Shown: positions 44,658 to 55,011 of the stretch, one piece after another
Numbering within the stretch: the first letter of the stretch is position 1
How the letters are laid out: the number at the start of each line of letters is the position of its first letter
Assembly: GCA_029865845.1 (NCBI GenBank)
Contig: JARXAM010000121.1
Span: forward strand, 19,442 to 83,441
Direction: 5' to 3'
DNA: 64,000 nucleotides
Source of the DNA: Rhodoferax sp.
GTDB taxonomy: Bacteria > Pseudomonadota > Gammaproteobacteria > Burkholderiales > Burkholderiaceae_C
The notes under the pieces: model-generated
What the model was told of the DNA's origin: nothing
The model's input: the letters and a program-made list of their open reading frames with translations, nothing else
The model's database searches: none
Program-made: the position numbers and the translations under genes

Positions 44658-46070
44658 TTAGGCATGACCCACCTCCTCGTACGCGGGGCCAGCCGACAGG
44701 GCTTGCACCACACGCTCCATGCGCATAAAGCGCGAGCCTTTCACCAACACACTGGCCACGGCAGGCGCCAGCGTGAGTGCGGCCTCGCTCAGGTCTGCAA
44801 CGTCCTTGAAGTGGCGGGCTCCCGGCATTTCGTGCACCGCATGGGCACTGGCCTCACCTAGCGCCAACAGGTGGTCAATGCCCGCTTCGCGTGCGTAGCG
44901 CCCGGCTTCGGCATGGAAGGCGGGGCCTTGCTCACCCACTTCGCCCATGTCGCCCATAACCAGCATGCGGGGCCCTGGCAAATCAGCCAACACGTCAATG
45001 GCCGCGCGCATGGAGTCCGGGTTGGCGTTATAGGTGTCGTCCACCAAGGTGAAGTTGCGCCCGCCCTGGCGAACCTGGTGGGCACGGCAGCGGCCCTTGA
45101 CGGGCACAAAGGCATCCAACCCACGCGCCACTGTCGCTACGGGCACACCTGCGGCCAGCGCACAGGCGACGGCGGCCAACGAGTTTTTGACGTTGTGGCG
45201 ACCAGCAATGCACAAGCGGTAACGCAACTCGCCCCGTGAGGTGCCGGCCACCACGTGCCAGGCACCATCGTGCCAAGCGGCGCTGCGCACCACACAGTCC
45301 GCACCAGTATCACGGCCGGTAAATGTCATCTGGGTGCGACCGGCAGACAGCGTGTGCCAGACATTGGCGTAGTCGTCATCCGCTGGGAACACGGCACTTC
45401 CGTCTGCCTGCAACGACGCCAACACGCTGCCGTTTTCTTGTGCCACGGCGGCGATGGTGTGCATGAATTCCAGGTGCTCACGCTGCGCGTTGTTTACCAA
45501 GGCCACCGTGGGCTGGGCCATGCCCGCAAGGACGGCGATTTCGCCAGGATGGTTCATGCCCAACTCGACCACGGCAATGCGGTGTTGCTGGCGCATGCGC
45601 AACAGCGTCAACGGCACACCAATGTCGTTGTTGAAGTTGCCCACCGTGGCCAGGGCTGCACCATCAGGTGCATGCGCATGCAAGATGCTAGCGAGCATTT
45701 GGGTCACGGTGGTCTTGCCGTTGCTGCCCGTCACGGCGATCACAGGCAGGTTAAATTGGGCGCGCCAGCCGGTGGCCAATGCGGCCAATGCCTGCTTGCT
45801 GTGTGCCACTTCGATACGCGGCAACCCGACGGGGTAGGCGCTTGCAGACAAGCCGCCATGGCATAACACGGCGGCCGCGCCTTTGGACTGCGCCTCGTGC
45901 AACATGTCGTTGGCATCGAAGCGTTCGCCCTGGAGGGCGACAAACAGGTCACCGGCCTCGATCGTGCGGGTATCGGTGTGCACGCGGTGGACGGGTGTTG
46001 CCGCATCCCCCACCAAGGTGGCCCCGTTCAGCCACTGCATGGCGTGGCCCAGGTTCATCATGGCGCTCAT
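44658..46070 (-). CDS. murF: UDP-MurNAc-tripeptide--D-Ala-D-Ala ligase
   Basis: MurF adds D-Ala-D-Ala to complete the UDP-MurNAc-pentapeptide. The 470-aa protein has VHTDTRTIEAGDLFVALQGERFDAND in the UDP-binding domain, AVTGSNGKTTVTQMLASIL as ATP loop and the C-terminal DDTYNANPDSMRAAIDVLA, which is MurF-specific. ATG 46070 overlaps the murE stop as ATGA. Confidence 0.96.
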   Translation of the reverse strand: MSAMMNLGHAMQWLNGATLVGDAATPVHRVHTDTRTIEAGDLFVALQGERFDANDMLHEAQSKGAAAVLCHGGLSASAYPVGLPRIEVAHSKQALAALATGWRAQFNLPVIAVTGSNGKTTVTQMLASILHAHAPDGAALATVGNFNNDIGVPLTLLRMRQQHRIAVVELGMNHPGEIAVLAGMAQPTVALVNNAQREHLEFMHTIAAVAQENGSVLASLQADGSAVFPADDDYANVWHTLSAGRTQMTFTGRDTGADCVVRSAAWHDGAWHVVAGTSRGELRYRLCIAGRHNVKNSLAAVACALAAGVPVATVARGLDAFVPVKGRCRAHQVRQGGRNFTLVDDTYNANPDSMRAAIDVLADLPGPRMLVMGDMGEVGEQGPAFHAEAGRYAREAGIDHLLALGEASAHAVHEMPGARHFKDVADLSEAALTLAPAVASVLVKGSRFMRMERVVQALSAGPAYEEVGHA

Positions 46071-47566
46071 GGCTGCGACTCCCCGGTGGCAACGCGCAAA
46101 GCCAAGGCGGCTTGTGCGTGGGCCATGTCAGAAAACGGGGTCTTTACACCGGCCACGTCTTGGGTATCTTCGTGACCCTTGCCTGCCAACAAGACGACAT
46201 CGTTGGCATCCGCCGTACCAATTGCATCGGCAATGGCCACGGCGCGATCTACCTGCACATTGACATGCGGGCACTCCACCAGGCCCAATAAAATTTGCGC
46301 AACGATGGCCTCGGGCTTTTCGCTGCGCGGGTTGTCGCTGGTCACGACGATGCGGTCGGATTGGGCTGCGGCCACGGCCCCCATCAAGGGGCGCTTGGAT
46401 GCATCTCGGTCGCCACCACAGCCAAACACACACCAAAGGCGGCCACCCCGTGCATGGGCAACTGGCCGCAACGCACGCAGGGCCTGCGCCAACGCATCGG
46501 GCGTGTGGGCGTAATCAACCGCCACCAAGGGTGCGTCCACTCCACCCACACACTCCATACGGCCCGGAACCGGTAGCAAGGTGGTGCAGGCGTGTACGGC
46601 AGAGGACAGGTCTATGCCCAGGCTGCGCATGGCTGCAATCACGCCCAGCAAGTTGGATACGTTGTAGCTGCCGATGACCTGTGACTGCAGGCGCACCGAC
46701 TGCGCACCTTCGACCACATCGAATGCCAGCCCGTGCGCGGCGTGGGTCACCGCGCGGGCCACCAGACGCGCATCACGCTGCACGGCAACCGTCCAGACAT
46801 CCATCGCGGTGGTCGCAAGCTCCGCTGCCAGCTCGACGCCCTTGGCGTCATCCACGTTCACCACGGCAGCCTTTAAACCGTCCCACGAGAAAAGGGCACG
46901 CTTGGCGGCCCAGTACGCAGCCATGCCGCCGTGGTAGTCCAAGTGGTCTTGGGTGAAATTGGTGAAGATCGCGGTGTGAATGAGCGTGCCGCTCATGCGC
47001 TGTTCCTCAATACCAATGGAGGACGCTTCGATCGCGCAGGCCTTGAGGCCTTGGTCCACAAAAGAGCGCAGGGTCTTTTGCAGGAGCACCGGGTCGGGAG
47101 TGGTAAATCCAGTGGCTTTGAGCGACGGGGGACGCCCCACGCCCAAGGTTCCGATGACACCACATGGCATGGCCTGTGCGCCTTGCACCTGGCCCAGTGC
47201 CTGCGCCAACCACCAGGCGGTGCTGGTTTTGCCATTGGTGCCGGTGACGGCCATCAGCGCCAACGCGCGCGACGGCATACCGTAAAACGCGGCAGCAATG
47301 GGCCCCGAGCCCGCCTTGAGACCCGCGTAAGTGCCGATGCAATCCGAGTCCAACGCAAAGGCCTCAGCGCCAGACTGCTCAACCAAACATGCCGCGGCAC
47401 CTTGGGCCAGGGCGGGTGCGACAAAGCGCCTTGGATCGGTCGCGACACCGGGCCAGGCAATGAAGGCGTCTGCGCCCGTGACCTTGCGGCTGTCCGTGGT
47501 CAGGCCTTGCACGCCACGGCGACGTAGCCATTCGACTGCTTGTTGGGGCGTATTGAAGGAGGCCAT
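46067..47566 (-). CDS. murE: UDP-MurNAc-L-Ala-D-Glu--meso-DAP ligase
   Basis: MurE adds meso-diaminopimelate to the stem peptide. The 499-aa protein has VTGTNGKTSTAWWLAQALG and, in the C-terminal domain, VTSDNPRSEKPEAI, where DNPR is the motif that selects meso-DAP over lysine. It overlaps ftsI by one base (TGATG) and murF by four. dapF at 60.5 kb supplies the substrate. Confidence 0.96.
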   Translation of the reverse strand: MASFNTPQQAVEWLRRRGVQGLTTDSRKVTGADAFIAWPGVATDPRRFVAPALAQGAAACLVEQSGAEAFALDSDCIGTYAGLKAGSGPIAAAFYGMPSRALALMAVTGTNGKTSTAWWLAQALGQVQGAQAMPCGVIGTLGVGRPPSLKATGFTTPDPVLLQKTLRSFVDQGLKACAIEASSIGIEEQRMSGTLIHTAIFTNFTQDHLDYHGGMAAYWAAKRALFSWDGLKAAVVNVDDAKGVELAAELATTAMDVWTVAVQRDARLVARAVTHAAHGLAFDVVEGAQSVRLQSQVIGSYNVSNLLGVIAAMRSLGIDLSSAVHACTTLLPVPGRMECVGGVDAPLVAVDYAHTPDALAQALRALRPVAHARGGRLWCVFGCGGDRDASKRPLMGAVAAAQSDRIVVTSDNPRSEKPEAIVAQILLGLVECPHVNVQVDRAVAIADAIGTADANDVVLLAGKGHEDTQDVAGVKTPFSDMAHAQAALALRVATGESQP

Positions 47567-49311
47567 CAGAAGCTCTCCTCCACCGCATCGGCCACGATAT
47601 GTGGCTGCACCGCCATGTCGGGTTGAACGCCCAGCATGCGCAGAGTTTGTTGGACGGTTTCGCTAAACACGGGGGCAGCCACTTCACCGCCGTAATACTT
47701 GCCCGCACTGGGTTCATCGACCATGACGCCCACAATAATGCGCGGCTGCTCAATGGGTGCCATGCCCACAAACCAACTACGGTACTTGCGATTGCCATCG
47801 CTGCCGTAGCCTTTGCCAATTTGCTTGTACGCCGTGCCCGACTTGCCGCCCACCGAGTACCCAATGGTCTGGGCCTTGGGCGCTGTACCACCGGGGCCAG
47901 CCGCCATTTTCAGCATGTGGCGGACCTTGGCGGCCGTCTGCTCGGAAAACACCGGTACGCCCACTGCGGGCTGGCCGGTTTTCAACAAGGTGGCGGGGAT
48001 GATCTGTCCGCCATGCGAAAACACGGTATAGGAGCGCACCATTTGGAACAAGGATGCTGACATGCCGTAGCCATACGAAATGGTGGCCTGCTCAATGGGC
48101 CGCCACGTCTTGTAGGGGCGCAAGCGCCCTGACACCACCCCTGGAAACTCGATCTGCGGCTTCTGCCCAAAGCCGGCTTGTGAAAAGGTTTGCCACATCT
48201 CGCTGGCGGGCATTTGCATGGCGAGCTTGGTGGTGCCCACGTTACTCGATACCTGGATCACCTGCTCCACCGTCAAGGCCCCATGGGGATGCGCGTCCCG
48301 TATGGTGGCACCTGTGATGGTGACGGTGCCGGGCGCTGTGTCGATGACCGTAGAGGGTTTGACGCGGCCTGTTTCCAACGCCAGCCCCACGGTAAACGGC
48401 TTCATCACCGATCCAGGCTCAAACGTGTCGGTCAGCGCGCGGTTGCGTAACTGTTCGCCCGTGAGGTTTTGGCGTTTGTCTGGCACGTAGCTGGGGTAGT
48501 TGGCCAGAGCCAACACTTCCCCCGTGATCGCGTCCAAGACCACCACGCTGCCGGCTTTCGCTTTGTGGGTCTGCACGGCATCGCGCAGCTTCTGGTAGGC
48601 AAAGAACTGCACTTTGCTGTCGATGCTGAGTTGCAAGTCGCGCCCCGGCACCGGCGGCACCATCTCGCCCACATCTTCCACGGCGCGACCCAGCCGGTCT
48701 TTGATCACATGGCGCATGCCAGGCCGCCCCAGCAGCGCTTTGTTGAACATCAGCTCCACGCCCTCTTGCCCGTTGTCTTCCACGTTGGTAAAGCCAACAA
48801 TGTGTGCGGCGGCCTCGCCTTCGGGGTACTGGCGCTTGTACTCCTTGCGCTGGTAGATGCCTTTGATGTTCATCTCGGCTATTTTTTTGGCAACGTCTGC
48901 GTTGACCTGGCGCTTGATCCAGACGAAGGACTTGTCCTCGTCTTGCAGCTTGCGAGAAATGTCCGCCGCTGGCATGTCCAACAACGCTGCCAAGCGCGCC
49001 AGTTGCCCATCTTCAAGCGAGACATCCTCCGGGATTGCCCAGACGCTGGGAGCAGGGACGCTGGAGCCCAAAATCAGGCCGTTGCGATCCAGAATGCGAC
49101 CGCGGTCGGCGGGTAAATCGATAGTGCGCGCAAAACGCACTTCACCCTGGCGTTGGAAAAAGTCGTTCGCATAGACCTGGATGTAGGCAGCACGCGCCAC
49201 CAGCCCGGTGAATCCGAGGGCAATCGCACCCACCACAAATTTGCTGCGCCACACCGGGGTGCGGCTGGCCAGCAAAGGACTGGAGGTGTACTGAATGCCC
49301 CGGCGTGTCAC
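47566..49311 (-). CDS. ftsI: Division-specific transpeptidase FtsI (PBP3)
   Basis: FtsI cross-links septal peptidoglycan. The 581-aa protein has one N-terminal transmembrane helix (FVVGAIALGFTGLVARAAYIQVY), a dimerisation domain, and the penicillin-binding motifs EPGSVMKPF (SxxK), SSNVGTT (SxN) and GGKSGTAYKQ (KSGT). I chose GTG 49311 ([14 protein letters not shown]), which overlaps the ftsL stop as GTGA; the track's 733-aa start lies far upstream within rsmH/ftsL coding sequence. Confidence 0.95.
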   Translation of the reverse strand: MTRRGIQYTSSPLLASRTPVWRSKFVVGAIALGFTGLVARAAYIQVYANDFFQRQGEVRFARTIDLPADRGRILDRNGLILGSSVPAPSVWAIPEDVSLEDGQLARLAALLDMPAADISRKLQDEDKSFVWIKRQVNADVAKKIAEMNIKGIYQRKEYKRQYPEGEAAAHIVGFTNVEDNGQEGVELMFNKALLGRPGMRHVIKDRLGRAVEDVGEMVPPVPGRDLQLSIDSKVQFFAYQKLRDAVQTHKAKAGSVVVLDAITGEVLALANYPSYVPDKRQNLTGEQLRNRALTDTFEPGSVMKPFTVGLALETGRVKPSTVIDTAPGTVTITGATIRDAHPHGALTVEQVIQVSSNVGTTKLAMQMPASEMWQTFSQAGFGQKPQIEFPGVVSGRLRPYKTWRPIEQATISYGYGMSASLFQMVRSYTVFSHGGQIIPATLLKTGQPAVGVPVFSEQTAAKVRHMLKMAAGPGGTAPKAQTIGYSVGGKSGTAYKQIGKGYGSDGNRKYRSWFVGMAPIEQPRIIVGVMVDEPSAGKYYGGEVAAPVFSETVQQTLRMLGVQPDMAVQPHIVADAVEESF

Positions 49312-49628
49312 TGGGCGCCTTTCGTTGCCGTCGCGGCACCGGCGGCAACACCCACCTGCTGCTGTGCGCTGTACGTTACGTAATGCGTAATCGCTGGTGT
49401 CACCTGGCGCATGTGCAGCTTTTCGCGGGCGAGCTGCTCCACCCGCGCCGAGGTCGCCTGCGCCCGCTTGGCGACCTGCAAACGACCGAACTCGGTGTCC
49501 AGACGCCGAGCGTCGGTACGCGCCTTGTCCAACTCTGTGAACAGGCGACGCGATTCGTACTGAACCCCGACCAGGTACAGGGCGCTGATGACCACCGCCG
49601 CTAACAACACAAGGTTCACGCGCATCAC
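49308..49628 (-). CDS. ftsL: Cell division protein FtsL
   Basis: A 106-aa bitopic protein with a transmembrane segment directly after MRVN ([17 protein letters not shown]) and a periplasmic coiled coil of leucine-zipper type ([31 protein letters not shown]). FtsL, FtsB and FtsQ form a divisome complex that activates FtsWI. Position between rsmH and ftsI with 4-base overlaps on both sides fixes its identity. Confidence 0.92.
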   Translation of the reverse strand: MMRVNLVLLAAVVISALYLVGVQYESRRLFTELDKARTDARRLDTEFGRLQVAKRAQATSARVEQLAREKLHMRQVTPAITHYVTYSAQQQVGVAAGAATATKGAQ

Positions 49629-50560
49629 GCTGGCATCCTTTGCGCGACACGCAAAATAGCGCTCCGTGCGCGAGGGTTAGCTGCCACCTCTTGCGCACTC
49701 GGCTTGATGCGGGCCAGCGCTTTGAGCTGCATGACCTGGGGCGCAGCGAACGGCGCGCGGCGGTCATACACCTCTTTGGAGTGCTTGGTGATGAATTGCT
49801 TGACGATGCGGTCTTCCAGCGAGTGAAAGCTGATCACCGCCAGCCGCCCGCCCGGCTGCAACACGTCCAGACTGGCGTCTAATGCTTGTTGCAGCTCCTC
49901 AAGCTCGGCGTTGATGAAAATCCGAAAAGCCTGAAATGTGCGCGTTGCAGGGTTCTGGCCCGGCTCGCGGGTTTTGACCGTATCAGCCACGAGTTGGGCC
50001 AACTCGGAGGTGGATGCAATTGGGCCCCGTTCCTGTCGGCGCGCAACAATCGCCTTTGCAATAGACCCAGCAAACCGTTCTTCACCGTATTCACGTATCA
50101 CCTCCGCGATTTGATTGATTTCGGCTGTCGCCAGCCACTGGGCCACACTCTCACCACGCGTCGTATCCATACGCATGTCTAAAGGACCGTCGAACCGAAA
50201 GCTAAACCCGCGCTCGGGGCTGTCAATCTGGGGGGAGCTGACACCGAGGTCCATCAACACGCCTCCCACACTGGCAGGCGACAACACACCAAGGTTCGAA
50301 AAACCCTCGTGGCGTATGGAAAATCGGGGATCTGTGATCTGAGTGGCTTGGGCTACGGCCTCAGGATCACGGTCAAAAGCAATCAAGCGACCGGACGCAT
50401 CCAGACGCGACAGAATGCTGCGCGAATGTCCACCGCGTCCAAACGTGGCGTCCACATACGTGGCATGCGCCGCCGCTTCAAAAGGGGCACCGCCATCACT
50501 GAACAAGGCATCAACCGCTTCGTTCAACAATACGGTGGTATGGGTCCGAGGAGCTTCCAC
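49625..50560 (-). CDS. rsmH: 16S rRNA m4C1402 methyltransferase RsmH
   Basis: RsmH (MraW) methylates N4 of C1402 in 16S rRNA. The 311-aa protein has [20 protein letters not shown] (SAM motif I), [22 protein letters not shown], and [19 protein letters not shown]. It starts with GTG ([19 protein letters not shown]) 9 bp after mraZ and overlaps ftsL by 4 bases. Confidence 0.96.
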   Translation of the reverse strand: MEAPRTHTTVLLNEAVDALFSDGGAPFEAAAHATYVDATFGRGGHSRSILSRLDASGRLIAFDRDPEAVAQATQITDPRFSIRHEGFSNLGVLSPASVGGVLMDLGVSSPQIDSPERGFSFRFDGPLDMRMDTTRGESVAQWLATAEINQIAEVIREYGEERFAGSIAKAIVARRQERGPIASTSELAQLVADTVKTREPGQNPATRTFQAFRIFINAELEELQQALDASLDVLQPGGRLAVISFHSLEDRIVKQFITKHSKEVYDRRAPFAAPQVMQLKALARIKPSAQEVAANPRARSAILRVAQRMPA

Positions 50561-50569
50561 CGTGCCGCC

Positions 50570-50998
50570 TTAAAAAGAAAAATCCTTGAAGACATCGGGC
50601 ATCTCACCCTGCATCGCCTTCGCTTCTTGCGCATCGTAGGTGGCCTTGTCCCACAACTCAAAGTGGTTGCCCATGCCCAAAAGGATGGTGTCTTTGGCAA
50701 TGCCAGCCGATTCGCGCAGCTCGGGAGAAATCAACACGCGCCCCGTTCCGTCCATCTCCACATCCATGGCGTTGCCCAAAAAGATCCGCTTCCACCACTG
50801 GGCGGACATGGGCAAAGCAGCAATGCGTTCACGAAACTTCTCCCATTCCGTACGGGGGAACACCATCAGGCAGCCGTGCGGGTGCTTGGTGATGGTGAGC
50901 TGCCCCGCAGCCGTCGCGCTCAGGACGTCACGATGCCGCGTCGGCACCGACAGGCGACCCTTGGCATCAAGACTGAGAGACGAAGCCCCTTGGAACAC
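50570..50998 (-). CDS. mraZ: Transcriptional regulator MraZ
   Basis: The 142-aa protein has two SpoVT/AbrB-like repeats, each with a DxxGR signature ([16 protein letters not shown] and [16 protein letters not shown]). MraZ forms an octameric or larger ring and represses its own promoter, the one that drives the division cluster. The start is GTG ([14 protein letters not shown]). Four boxes matching its known binding pattern lie 47-81 bp upstream. Confidence 0.96.
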   Translation of the reverse strand: MFQGASSLSLDAKGRLSVPTRHRDVLSATAAGQLTITKHPHGCLMVFPRTEWEKFRERIAALPMSAQWWKRIFLGNAMDVEMDGTGRVLISPELRESAGIAKDTILLGMGNHFELWDKATYDAQEAKAMQGEMPDVFKDFSF

Positions 50999-51044
50999 GA
51001 AGAAACACCTTTTTGCTGCAGAAGTGTTGCGTTAGCGACTTGGT

Positions 51045-51079
51045 GGCACTTTTCACCACAAAATTGCACTTTTTTGCAC
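51045..51079 (-). promoter_or_regulatory. MraZ operator: four GTGSN boxes with 10-bp spacing
   Basis: On the minus strand GTGCA, GTGCA, GTGGT and GTGCC begin at 51079, 51069, 51059 and 51049, each separated by five A/T-rich bases. MraZ boxes in other bacteria are direct repeats of (T/G)GGG-like pentamers at exactly 10-bp intervals, so these fit MraZ autoregulation. A weaker fifth GTC follows at 51039. The first box overlaps the -10 element. Confidence 0.85.
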
Positions 51080-51105
51080 TGTAGCAGCAAATGCCAGCTT
51101 CGCAA
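51078..51105 (-). promoter_or_regulatory. Candidate mraZ/division-cluster promoter
   Basis: Minus-strand TTGCGA (51100-51105) and TACAGT (51078-51083) with a 16-bp spacer form a reasonable sigma70 promoter whose -10 abuts the first MraZ box. Transcription would start about 70 bp before mraZ. Confidence 0.6.
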
Positions 51106-51259
51106 GGGGCCTCGCGTGAAAATTTTCCAATGAAATCAACGACTTAGAAAGATTTTGAAAGGTAGCCAGACCTCAAAAAACCGTTCTAAATTAAGCACTT
51201 AGCGATGTCTATGAATGTGATTCTTGAGGTAATCGTCATCAGTGTGCCAGCAGGCACGC

Positions 51260-52594
51260 TCACAGAATGAAGCGCGACAGGTCTTCGTCTTGGCTCAACG
51301 CGGCCAGCCGCGCATCGACATACTGCGCGTCAATGTGAACCGTTTTTCCGGCCCACTCCGGGGCTGCGAAGCTCACTTCATCGAGCAAACGTTCCATCAC
51401 GGTCGCCAAACGACGTGCGCCAATGTTCTCTGTACGCTCGTTCACCGCAAAGGCAATCTGCGCCAACCGGGTGATGCCGTCGTCCGTGAAGTGGAGTTCA
51501 ACGTCTTCGGTCGCAAGCAGCGCTTGGTACTGTTTGATGAGCGAGGCATGGGTTTGCGTCAATATGGCCTCAAAGTCTTGTACAGAGAGCGACTGCAACT
51601 CCACGCGGATCGGGAAGCGCCCCTGCAGTTCCGGAATCAAGTCGCTGGGCTTGCTTAAATGGAAGGCACCGGAGGCCACAAAGAGGATGTGGTCGGTTTT
51701 CACCATCCCGTACTTGGTAGATACCGTGGTGCCCTCCACCAGCGGCAAAAGATCGCGCTGCACACCTTGGCGAGAGACCTCTGCGCCGTTGCCTTCGCTG
51801 CGAGAGGTGACTTTGTCAATTTCGTCAATGAAGACGATGCCGTTTTGCTCCAACATCTGCAGCGCCTGGGTCTTGACGTGCTCCTCGTTCACCAGCTTGG
51901 CGGCTTCTTCATCGGCCAATAGTCTGGTGGCCTCTTCGATACGCAGCTTGCGGGTTTGCTTTTTCCCTTGGCCCATGTGCCCGAACAAGCTCCGGATTTG
52001 CTCGGTCATGTCCTCCATGCCAGCGGGCCCCATCACTTCGAGGTGGGGCGCTGGCACACTTAGCTGAAGTTCAATTTCGCGGTCTGCCAAGGTCCCCTCG
52101 CGCAGCTTTTTGCGAAAGGCTTGGCGGGTAGCGTTTTCGGGGCTTTGTGCAACGGCTGAGGCCTCCGAATCTGCGCGCGCCGTCGGCAGCAGAATGTCAA
52201 GAATGCGCTCCTCTGCGGCATCTTCTGCCCGCGCGCGGACCTTGGCGGTTTCTGCTTCGCGGGTCTGTTTGACTGCAATCTCCGCCAGATCACGAATAAT
52301 GGCGTCAACGTCTTTGCCAACGTATCCCACTTCGGTGAACTTGGTCGCCTCTACCTTGATAAATGGGGCATCGGCCAATCGGGCCAAACGCCGGGCGATT
52401 TCGGTCTTGCCCACCCCGGTAGGGCCGATCATCAAGATGTTTTTCGGCGTAATCTCAGTACGCAGGCTGCCCTCCACTTGTTGACGGCGCCATCGATTTC
52501 GCAAGGCGATGGCGACTGCGCGCTTGGCCTGTGCCTGGCCAACAATGTATTTATCCAGCTCGGCAACGATGCCTTGGGGTGTGATTGCTTGCAT
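51260..52594 (-). CDS. hslU: ATP-dependent protease ATPase HslU
   Basis: HslU is the AAA+ unfoldase of the HslUV (ClpYQ) protease. The 444-aa protein has the Walker [17 protein letters not shown], Walker [10 protein letters not shown], an I-domain between them and sensor motifs near [20 protein letters not shown]. Length is normal. It follows hslV by 24 bp. The stretch of about 150 bp after it (51111-51259) is AT-rich with no clear terminator; it ends near the mraZ promoter. Confidence 0.97.
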   Translation of the reverse strand: MQAITPQGIVAELDKYIVGQAQAKRAVAIALRNRWRRQQVEGSLRTEITPKNILMIGPTGVGKTEIARRLARLADAPFIKVEATKFTEVGYVGKDVDAIIRDLAEIAVKQTREAETAKVRARAEDAAEERILDILLPTARADSEASAVAQSPENATRQAFRKKLREGTLADREIELQLSVPAPHLEVMGPAGMEDMTEQIRSLFGHMGQGKKQTRKLRIEEATRLLADEEAAKLVNEEHVKTQALQMLEQNGIVFIDEIDKVTSRSEGNGAEVSRQGVQRDLLPLVEGTTVSTKYGMVKTDHILFVASGAFHLSKPSDLIPELQGRFPIRVELQSLSVQDFEAILTQTHASLIKQYQALLATEDVELHFTDDGITRLAQIAFAVNERTENIGARRLATVMERLLDEVSFAAPEWAGKTVHIDAQYVDARLAALSQDEDLSRFIL

Positions 52595-52618
52595 AAATGT
52601 CGGGAAACCTAGGCTCGC

Positions 52619-53164
52619 TTAGAGCGTCTCAATAGTGTGGTTCATGTTGGTGTAAATGCACAACTCGCCCGCAATTTCCAGCGAACGCTTCACGATGTCT
52701 GCCGCAGAAAGCTCCGAGTGCTGCAGCAGAGCGACCGCGGCTGCCTGCGCGTAGGCACCACCCGAGCCAATGGTCACAATGCCATTTTCTGGCTCGAGCA
52801 CATCGCCGTTGCCCGTAATGATCAAGGCGGCGTCTTTGTCCGCCACTGCCAACATCGCCTCCAGCTTGCGCAAGACCCGGTCGGTTCTCCAATCTTTCGT
52901 GAGCTCAATCGCTGCACGTACCAAATGACCCTGGTGTTTGTCGAGCTTGGCCTCAAAACGTTCGAACAGGGTGAACGCGTCTGCCGTCGCGCCGGCAAAC
53001 CCTGCCAGCACTTTTCCGTGATGGAGTTTGCGCACTTTGCGAGCGGTGGCCTTGACGACAATGTTGCCCAAGGTGACCTGCCCGTCGCCGCCAATGGCCA
53101 CTTGCACGCCTTGGGGAGTGGGTCGGCGCACACAAATAATGGTTGTTCCGTGAAAAGGTTCCAT
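52619..53164 (-). CDS. hslV: ATP-dependent protease peptidase HslV
   Basis: HslV forms the proteolytic double hexamer that works with HslU. The 181-aa protein begins [14 protein letters not shown], so the N-terminal nucleophile threonine after processing is T7. [23 protein letters not shown] and [14 protein letters not shown] are typical. It is the promoter-proximal gene of hslVU. No clear sigma32 consensus was found in the 68 bp before it. Confidence 0.96.
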   Translation of the reverse strand: MEPFHGTTIICVRRPTPQGVQVAIGGDGQVTLGNIVVKATARKVRKLHHGKVLAGFAGATADAFTLFERFEAKLDKHQGHLVRAAIELTKDWRTDRVLRKLEAMLAVADKDAALIITGNGDVLEPENGIVTIGSGGAYAQAAAVALLQHSELSAADIVKRSLEIAGELCIYTNMNHTIETL

Positions 53165-53232
53165 GGTGTTCGAAGTAGTAAGGGTGGGGACAGCGCGAAT
53201 GTCGTCCCGTCACATTCCATGCAACGATAGGA

Positions 53233-54975
53233 CTAGACCTCACGCAAGGTAAGGCGCACATGCTGGTGAATCCCGATGACCTTAAAAAAGGCCGCAACCA
53301 GCGGATGAAGATGCACAAACTGCAGCGTATAGCCGGCGGCCTGTCGCTGAACCGCCCAATTCAGGATGCTGCCCGCAGCAGTGAAGTCAACACGAACGAG
53401 TGCACGGCAGTTCACCGTGATTCGCCGCATAGCGTCCGCACCTTTGTCCAAGTCCGCCAACTGCACCATGACGTCGCCCGCCAGGCTGCCACTGAGTTCT
53501 TGATCCAACGGAGGCGTCGTATCGGCCTCCATCAGAATCGTCGTTTTGAAATCGTTGGACATCGGCAAGTCCATGGGCGCGAACCAAGCACCGTAGTCAC
53601 ACTTGGCCACTTCCCATCCCGGTGGCGACACCTCGTAGGTCACGCAATAGTCCAGTGCCACCAGCTCAAATTCATCCAACAGATTCATGGCGCGCAAGGC
53701 ATTCAAGCGCACGCCCCACCACAGGGGATCTACCGAACGGTCCCCCGAAGGGGTCAATGTGCGCAGCGCCCCCATCAAGTGGTCCGCATGAGAAAACCGA
53801 ACGGAGACGGGCTCGTTGCACAGGCTCGAGAAGAAACCGGCCAGCAGCGGCATGACCTCCGCGTCAATCCGTTCAAGTCCGCCCCAGGCCAACGTCCACG
53901 GCATGCGATGACTTGCCAACGCGACGCGCAGGGATTCCATACCCGTGAGTTGCAACAGCGCAGGGCACTCCCACATGGCTTTAGCCATGCCCGTTTCTCC
54001 CGCCCCCGCCGAGTGGGACCGGTGGGCAGAGTCGCCAGCGTCGGTTTGCCCATGGCCCTTGGCAGAATCGCCTACCCACGCGGGCACCCGGTCGCCCCAT
54101 AAGTGGGCGTAGTCCACCACGGCGGCGTCGAATTTCACTCTTTGCTGTGTCGCCGCATACAGGCCCACCAGGGCGTCCGCCCAGTGGGCAAGCGTGGCGG
54201 CATCTGTGTGGCCACGCGCAAGTGCAAGGATCAAACCACTTTCTGCGCCTGCATCGTCACCATTGGCAAAACGAATGGCGGCCTCTTCAAGATCGGCGTC
54301 GGTGCCTATATCTGTGACATCCAACGCAAACAACTTGGAAGTCGAAAAATTGAACCCCGTCGTATCGGTCCGCTCTGTAACGGCCTGCGCCATTGGTCTG
54401 CTGGGCAGTTCAAAGCTCGCTGGGATGGCGTCCTCCGCCATCTCCGTAGACGCATAATCGTTGAAGGATGTGGCCCCATGCGGCAGGGACGTATCTGCCA
54501 ATAATGACGCTGCTACGCCGGGTTCCGACCGAGAAACGGGAATCTGTATGGGCGCAGCTCCGGCGCTCTCGCGCGGTGTGCTGCCTGCCGAGGCCGCACT
54601 GCGTGCCTCCGGCGTATCGCCCTTGCCTTTCCACCACTGACGCGACATTTGGGCTTCAATTTCGTCGATCTTTTTGAGCGTCACCGCCCGGCCATCCGCG
54701 TCCGTGGGGAGACTGCTTTGAAATATGGAGGGACGCGTGACCGCATTCCCCACCGCCGCGTCACGAAACCGCAGCTTGCGCAAATGGTCGAACTCCCGGC
54801 GGCGCACCACGTCGTTTTGCCGCTTACGCTCAATCAATGCCTTGAGTGCAAGTTTGTCGTAATGCGGGTCTGCCTGTGCCTCGGGGGTCGCCAACTCGGA
54901 CCATTCCTTGGTCGGATTGCGGACGAACAAGGCCATTTTGGACAGTAATCCGGGCCTTTCGTCTTTGCTTGCCAT
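53233..54975 (-). CDS. Conserved hypothetical protein with C-terminal STAS-like domain
   Basis: The 580-aa soluble protein has a basic N-terminal stretch (KALIERKRQNDVVRRREFDHLRKLRFRD), a long Ala/Ser/Thr-rich linker to about residue 200, an acidic helical region of tetratricopeptide-like character (EEAAIRFANGDDAGAESGLILALARGHTD...LAHWADALVGLYA) and a C-terminal STAS-like domain (RITVNCRALVRVDFTAAGSILNWAVQRQAAGYTLQFVHLHPLVAAFFKVIGI). Close homologues sit at the same place between dksA and hslV in Burkholderiales as far as I recall. Its function is unknown; STAS domains usually bind anions or protein partners. Confidence 0.65.
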   Translation of the reverse strand: MASKDERPGLLSKMALFVRNPTKEWSELATPEAQADPHYDKLALKALIERKRQNDVVRRREFDHLRKLRFRDAAVGNAVTRPSIFQSSLPTDADGRAVTLKKIDEIEAQMSRQWWKGKGDTPEARSAASAGSTPRESAGAAPIQIPVSRSEPGVAASLLADTSLPHGATSFNDYASTEMAEDAIPASFELPSRPMAQAVTERTDTTGFNFSTSKLFALDVTDIGTDADLEEAAIRFANGDDAGAESGLILALARGHTDAATLAHWADALVGLYAATQQRVKFDAAVVDYAHLWGDRVPAWVGDSAKGHGQTDAGDSAHRSHSAGAGETGMAKAMWECPALLQLTGMESLRVALASHRMPWTLAWGGLERIDAEVMPLLAGFFSSLCNEPVSVRFSHADHLMGALRTLTPSGDRSVDPLWWGVRLNALRAMNLLDEFELVALDYCVTYEVSPPGWEVAKCDYGAWFAPMDLPMSNDFKTTILMEADTTPPLDQELSGSLAGDVMVQLADLDKGADAMRRITVNCRALVRVDFTAAGSILNWAVQRQAAGYTLQFVHLHPLVAAFFKVIGIHQHVRLTLREV

Positions 54976-55011
54976 TTCAATGGATCGTGCTGAAAAGGAG
55001 CAGCCGCAAAC

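Noticed and set aside
53165-53232. Sigma32 heat-shock promoter before hslV
   Set aside because: No convincing CTTGAA/CCCCAT pair with proper spacing was seen in the gap; the promoter may lie further upstream.
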